Below are positions 62,198 to 64,000 of a stretch of DNA of 64,000 bases, piece after piece. Both the position numbers and the translations under genes were made by a program. Source of the stretch: Candidatus Accumulibacter iunctus (GTDB lineage: Bacteria; Pseudomonadota; Gammaproteobacteria; Burkholderiales; Rhodocyclaceae); the NCBI GenBank assembly GCA_002345025.1, contig DDUX01000154.1, forward strand, positions 95,313 to 159,312, read 5' to 3'. Under the pieces are notes generated by a model that saw only the letters and a program-made list of their open reading frames with translations, ran no database searches and was not told the DNA's origin. How positions within the stretch are numbered: position 1 is the first letter of the stretch; every line of letters starts with the position of its first letter.

Positions 62198-62264
62198 GGA
62201 TGAGCGCCGTTTGATGGATCCGAGCCTGAAACTGTGGGACAACAGCCTTGCAGCGCTCCTCGGA
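62198..62264 (-). ncRNA. S-adenosylhomocysteine riboswitch
   Basis: Read on the minus strand from 62264 the leader has the SAH-riboswitch core in order: CCGAGGAGCGCTGCA, a variable hairpin (GGCTGTTGTCCCACAGTTTC), GGCTCGG pairing back to CCGAG, and later AACGGCGCTCATCC whose GGCGCTC forms the pseudoknot-like pairing with GAGCGCTGC. It lies about 110 bases before the ahcY start. In this class SAH binding turns expression on by freeing the Shine-Dalgarno or preventing termination; the exact mechanism here is not determined. Confidence 0.92.
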
Positions 62265-62272
62265 CTGGGAAG

Positions 62273-62280
62273 ATTATATA
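62273..62280 (-). promoter_or_regulatory. -10 element of the ahcY promoter
   Basis: On the minus strand TATATAAT contains a perfect TATAAT (62278-62273). It would start transcription at about 62266, just before the riboswitch. No strong -35 is found near 62296-62301. The placement supports the riboswitch being transcribed from its first bases. Confidence 0.6.
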
Positions 62281-62309
62281 ACGGGTTCGAGAGCAGGTGC
62301 GAGCAGCTT

Positions 62310-62687
62310 TCAGTAAGCGAGCGAGTCGTAAGTCCGGTGCGCTCCCTGGACTTCGACGCTAACCTGATTTGGGGCACAGATGGCGATCTCTCCCGGACGG
62401 GCCAGCCATCCCTGGCGGACGCAATACTGTCTCGGGCTCGGGTCGGCGGCAACACGCACGCGACGGCGATCGACGAGGACCGTTGTCACGCCCAGCGGTC
62501 CCGGGACATCGAGCCGGCGATCGTGTCGCAGATCGAGCTCCGAAAAGATCTCGCCGCCACGCTTGACGACAGCCTTTTCGGCGACCCCTGCCTGCCACGC
62601 CACGGGAAAGGATGCGACCGCGCCAGCCAGGCCGAGTGCGATCAGGAGCCAGTCGCCCGGCTTCAGCAGGGCGATCCAGCTGATCAC
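62310..62687 (-). CDS. NusG domain II-containing protein
   Basis: A 125-residue protein with one N-terminal membrane helix (LKPGDWLLIALGLAGAVASF) and a periplasmic-facing NusG-II-like beta domain. Characteristic phrases are GPLGVTTVLVDRRRVRVAAD, PSPRQYCVRQGWLARPGEIA and ICAPNQVSVEVQG, with a conserved C-terminal YDSLAY. Function is unknown. It starts with a GTG overlapping the rapZ stop by four bases. The ahcY promoter lies just after its stop codon. Confidence 0.82.
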   Translation of the reverse strand: MISWIALLKPGDWLLIALGLAGAVASFPVAWQAGVAEKAVVKRGGEIFSELDLRHDRRLDVPGPLGVTTVLVDRRRVRVAADPSPRQYCVRQGWLARPGEIAICAPNQVSVEVQGAHRTYDSLAY

Positions 62688-63559
62688 GGGTCGCTGCCGG
62701 CCGCTGGCGCTGCCAGCTCGCGGTGCCTGACCAGGACACGCGCACAGTCGTTGAACTCGCGCGCCAACCATTCGGCGAAAAACACGGACCGATGCTGACC
62801 ACCGGTGCAGCCGATGGCAACGGTCAGATAGTTGCGACTGTCCTGAACGTATGCCGGCAGCCAGGCACGAACGAAGTGGGCAATGTCGGAACGCATGCGC
62901 AGGACGTCGGCTTCGGCCTCGAGAAAGTCGACTACTGCTGCGTCGCGCCCGGTCAATGGCCGCAGGTTGGCGTCGTAATGTGGATTGGGCAGGCAGCGGA
63001 CGTCGAACACCAGGTCGGCATCGAGGGGGATGCCGTTCTTGAAGCCGAAGGACTCGAAGAGCAATGTCAGCCCGCGGCACGGGTCGCTGGCGATGGTGCT
63101 CTTGACGAACTGGCGCACCCATTCGCGCAGCGCGGCGGGCTTCACCCCGCTCGTGTCGATGTGATGACCGAGCGCTGACAGCCCGACCAGACGACCACGT
63201 TCGGCGGCGATGGCTTCGGTCAGTGTCAGCTGATCGCTGGCAAGTGGATGCCGCCGGCGGGTCTCCGAATAGCGCTTGATCAGGGTGGCGTCCTGTGCGT
63301 CGAGGAACAGGAACTGCAACTCGAGATCGTGCTCGCGCAAAGCGTCGAGCTGCATCGGCAGCGTCGCCACGCTGTTGCCTCCGCGGATGTCGATGACGAC
63401 GCCGACCTTGTCGTAGCCCTGCAGATCGAGTTGCCCAACCAACGGCTGCAACAACTGCGCGGGCAGATTGTCGACGCAATAGTAGTCCGCGTCCTCGAGC
63501 ACCTTGAGGGCGATCGATTTGCCTGAGCCGGAGAGGCCGCTGATGAGAACAAGATGCAT
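62684..63559 (-). CDS. rapZ: RNase adapter protein RapZ
   Basis: RapZ (YvcJ family) binds nucleotides and, in Enterobacteria, directs RNase E to the GlmZ small RNA to tune amino-sugar synthesis. The 291-residue product has Walker A GLSGSGKS, the DYYCVDNLP motif, VIDIRGGNS and the conserved C-terminal domain (TLLFESFGFKNGIPLDADLVFDVRCLPNPHY; IGCTGGQHRSVF). All family motifs are intact. MHLVLISG at 63559 is chosen as start over an ATG four codons upstream, matching the family; no clear Shine-Dalgarno is seen. The expected ptsN/hprK neighbours are not in the window. Confidence 0.94.
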   Translation of the reverse strand: MHLVLISGLSGSGKSIALKVLEDADYYCVDNLPAQLLQPLVGQLDLQGYDKVGVVIDIRGGNSVATLPMQLDALREHDLELQFLFLDAQDATLIKRYSETRRRHPLASDQLTLTEAIAAERGRLVGLSALGHHIDTSGVKPAALREWVRQFVKSTIASDPCRGLTLLFESFGFKNGIPLDADLVFDVRCLPNPHYDANLRPLTGRDAAVVDFLEAEADVLRMRSDIAHFVRAWLPAYVQDSRNYLTVAIGCTGGQHRSVFFAEWLAREFNDCARVLVRHRELAAPAAGSDP

Positions 63560-63642
63560 GCTGGCAAGCATAACGGATGGTCGACCGCACGGGCAAGCTG
63601 CGCTGCATTAAACTGCTGTTTCCCAGCGGACGGACCGGGCTC

Positions 63643-64000
63643 ATGAGCACTCTCAACATTCCCTTTGTCGACGAACTCGCGGCGCTGCGTCGCGACATCC
63701 ATGCGCACCCTGAACTCGCCTTTGCCGAGCTTCGCACGGCGGATCTGGTGGCGCGCGAGCTTGAGCGCTACGGACTTGAGGTCGATCGCGGCCTCGCGGG
63801 CACGGGGGTCGTCGGTGTCCTGCGCAAGGGCAGCAGCGGCCGCGGCATCGGACTTCGCGCCGACATGGACGCGCTGCCACTATACGAGAAGAACGACTTT
63901 CCGCATCGCTCGCGGAATCCCGGCAAGATGCACGCCTGCGGGCACGACGGGCACACCGCGATCCTTCTCGGCGCAGCGCGCTACATGGCTGCACAGCAGC
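63643..64000 (+). CDS. M20-family amidohydrolase, N-terminal part (cut by window edge)
   Basis: The frame opens at ATG 63643 and runs off the window after about 119 codons. The translation, STLNIPFVDELAALRRDIHA and HPELAFAELRTADLVARELE, then GLRADMDALPL and MHACGHDGHTAIL, is the start of an M20/M40 amidohydrolase (hippurate hydrolase or N-acyl-L-amino-acid amidohydrolase type). Metal-ligand regions HACGHDGH are present. It is divergent from rapZ. The rest of the catalytic domain is outside the window. Confidence 0.88.
   Translation, partial: MSTLNIPFVDELAALRRDIHAHPELAFAELRTADLVARELERYGLEVDRGLAGTGVVGVLRKGSSGRGIGLRADMDALPLYEKNDFPHRSRNPGKMHACGHDGHTAILLGAARYMAAQQ

Overview
The window is a continuous, gene-dense chromosomal segment of a high-GC Gram-negative bacterium. 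Four things point to a Betaproteobacterium of the Rhodocyclales type, possibly a Candidatus Accumulibacter relative: the gene order petA-petB-petC-sspA-sspB, the set pilB-pilC-pilD, a PEP-CTERM/exosortase-associated acyltransferase, and an S-adenosylhomocysteine (SAH) riboswitch in front of ahcY-(holin-like)-metF. The genus is an inference; no rRNA or other decisive marker is present. I saw no tRNA, rRNA, CRISPR array, intact insertion sequence or prophage.

Layout. 1-1366: end of dnaX, ybaB and recR (replication/repair). 1412-5295: promoter, cytochrome bc1 genes petABC, a terminator, then sspA-sspB. 5472-8523: DMT-type exporter, an unknown protein, and 23S rRNA methyltransferase rlmD. 8544-16043: a minus-strand operon-like run reading exosortase-associated acyltransferase, HDOD-histidine kinase, REC-PAS-GGDEF-EAL regulator, L,D-transpeptidase and a YcbK-like protein, so signalling genes sit beside envelope enzymes. 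16262-19415: LolA-like protein, divergent from an ABC ATPase and a DUF1302-type outer-membrane protein, with no permease. 19425-22627: zinc alcohol dehydrogenase, a decayed polyamine-type ABC transporter remnant, and recJ with its overlapping partner gene. 23847-31073: lolC-lolD, a chemoreceptor, comEC and a UPF0178 gene.

31074-37044 is the most disturbed part. It holds a response-regulator remnant, an alpha/beta-hydrolase remnant, a 527-residue protein with an embedded HPr-like motif, an orphan ParA, a carboxylesterase and an isopropylmalate-dehydrogenase-family enzyme. 37045-40875: pilD-pilC-pilB. 41106-48337: malic enzyme maeB, divergent from an EF-G paralogue and plsB. 48485-56522: lytic transglycosylase, CorC/CNNM protein, YeeE/YedE transporter with queC, then a lipoprotein gamma-glutamyltransferase overlapping a DUF1615 lipoprotein.

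56613-62264 appears to be one minus-strand transcription unit. A promoter and SAH riboswitch precede ahcY, a holin-4-like membrane protein and metF, all tightly spaced. The same run continues through a small J-domain protein and three unrecognised, partly acidic proteins. The first part recycles SAH and makes methyl-tetrahydrofolate; the J-domain block is the best candidate here for an undescribed system. Upstream lie rapZ and a NusG-domain-II protein (minus strand) and a truncated M20 amidohydrolase (plus strand) at the window edge.
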